Source: Cudoniella acicularis (lineage: Eukaryota; Ascomycota; Leotiomycetes; Helotiales; Helotiaceae). From it: 17,771 nt of DNA. This document shows positions 17,270 through 17,771 of the stretch, in pieces; the first letter of the stretch is position 1; the number at the start of each line of letters is the position of its first letter. A program made the position numbers and the translations under genes. The notes below the pieces were generated by a model. The model saw nothing but the letters and a program-made list of their open reading frames with translations, had not been told where the DNA came from and did not search any database. The stretch covers positions 1 through 17,771 of the forward strand of contig JAAMPI010001211.1 in the NCBI GenBank assembly GCA_013054445.1, read 5' to 3'.

Positions 17270-17771
17270 TTAATTCTAAAGTAGAGGTTAATATATTAAT
17301 AAAGAATATTATTAAATATATAAAATTAATAGTTTATATAGATATTATAATTATCTTTTAAACTATCTCTAATAGGTAACTCTTCTTTTATATTATATAT
17401 TATAATATAGAAGTTAATATTAAAGGTATTATTAACTATATTAACTTTTTTTATTATTAATATTAAGATAATCGACGTTTTCTTTAGAATATTATATTTA
17501 TTTAAAAGTTAAACAAGTTTTTATTATTTTAAAGATAGATTAATATAAATAGTTTTTAAAAACTTTAATTAGACGAAAAAGGATATTATAATAGTTATAG
17601 GCGATAAGGTCGACTTAAAAGACAAGAGCGATTTAAAAAACGAATAGCTAATATAAAAGCTAGAAGACGTATTAGCGAGAAGAAAAGGAAAGGCCTAGCG
17701 AAATCTGATCTATATAGCGCTAAGAATATAAAAGGCGAGACGTAAAATTCTTTTCTTAAGCTAGGCTTAAA
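17270..17771 (+). pseudogene. Retropepsin-like aspartic protease relic, runs off right edge
   Basis: NSKVEVNILIKNI starts at 17272 where the family has a D-S/T-G-A-x-V-N-x-L motif; the Asp and Gly codons have become AAT and AAA. It is followed by NIEVNIKGIINYINFFYY and a site that fits the family's LLG-P turn. KLEDVLARRKGKA near 17660 continues as a basic tail. The phase stays on the plus strand with TAA/TAG stops. The polymerase part (RT, RNase H, integrase) must lie beyond base 17771 if it exists. I see no sign of it here. Confidence 0.65.

Larger units (their letters stand above)
1..17771. other. RIP-mutated AT-rich fungal region
   Basis: By eye the whole window is poor in CpA and TpG and rich in TpA, while CpG stays common. 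Relic frames are broken by TAA and TAG at expected Gln or Trp codons, and TGA is rare. Expected Cys (TGY) and His (CAY) codons repeatedly read TAY (Tyr). These are the products of CpA to TpA change on either strand, the known RIP pattern of filamentous ascomycetes. The 10 transitions among 11 differences between the two mariner inverted repeats fit the same process. Severity is uneven: the ferric reductase and DUF3723 relics keep some CA and TG, whereas 14900-17771 has almost none. I did not compute RIP indices; this is a reading of the bases. Confidence 0.9.
14930..17771 (+). mobile_element. Gypsy LTR retrotransposon relic, 3' part beyond window
   Basis: Groups the gag and protease relics, all on the plus strand and all in the most strongly mutated part of the window, where CpA and TpG are almost gone and A/T homopolymers are common. 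No LTR was located inside the window. The left limit is an estimate from the start of readable protein. Confidence 0.6.

Noticed and set aside
1..17771. tRNA, rRNA or mitochondrial origin suggested by high AT
   Set aside because: No tRNA-like cloverleaf or rRNA stretch was seen, CpG is common, and the protein relics are nuclear transposon and cargo families.

Overview
The window looks like a silenced, repeat-rich accessory region from a filamentous ascomycete (Pezizomycotina). CpA and TpG are rare, TpA is very abundant and CpG is kept. In every reading frame I could follow, the internal stops are almost all TAA or TAG at places where the family expects Gln (CAA/CAG) or Trp (TGG), and many expected Cys and His codons read Tyr. 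That is the signature of repeat-induced point mutation (RIP, CpA to TpA). No gene here is intact, so the coding features are relics recognised by reading through the stops. All family calls are from my own translation and memory of the families; no search was run.

Left part (1-7793), moderately mutated, gene-like. A minus-strand DUF3723-family relic (1-2237, running off the left edge) lies next to an array of a 49-bp palindromic minisatellite (about 2408-2850). Then come an unidentified plus-strand gene relic (3346-4213), an unidentified minus-strand relic (4546-5670) and, divergent from it, a nearly complete ferric reductase relic (6070-7793) with all four haem-ligand positions recognisable. 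DUF3723 genes and ferric reductases are two of the gene families repeatedly carried by Starship giant mobile elements of fungi. I infer that this part is a dead fragment of such an element. No captain (DUF3435) gene is visible.

Middle part (about 7950-10361): a non-LTR (LINE-like) retrotransposon on the minus strand. It holds one unbroken 775-codon phase covering reverse transcriptase, a Cys/His knuckle and a restriction-like endonuclease of the R2/CRE kind. Its 3' end coincides with a cluster of ambiguous bases and a GC-richer stretch.

Right part (10460-17771), strongly mutated, is a nest of transposons. Two 166-bp direct repeats with TA...TA ends (10460-10625 and 13062-13227) look like RIP-altered TG...CA LTRs. 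Between them sits a Tc1/mariner element (10845-12523) with 89-bp inverted repeats, TA flanks and a DD34E transposase relic. Next comes a 1.07-kb element with inverted repeats of about 212 bp and no recognised transposase (13385-14454). A Gypsy-type gag/protease relic (from about 15183, possibly from 14930) runs off the right edge.

The picture is a fungal genome-defence graveyard in which possible Starship cargo and at least five transposon types lie side by side.
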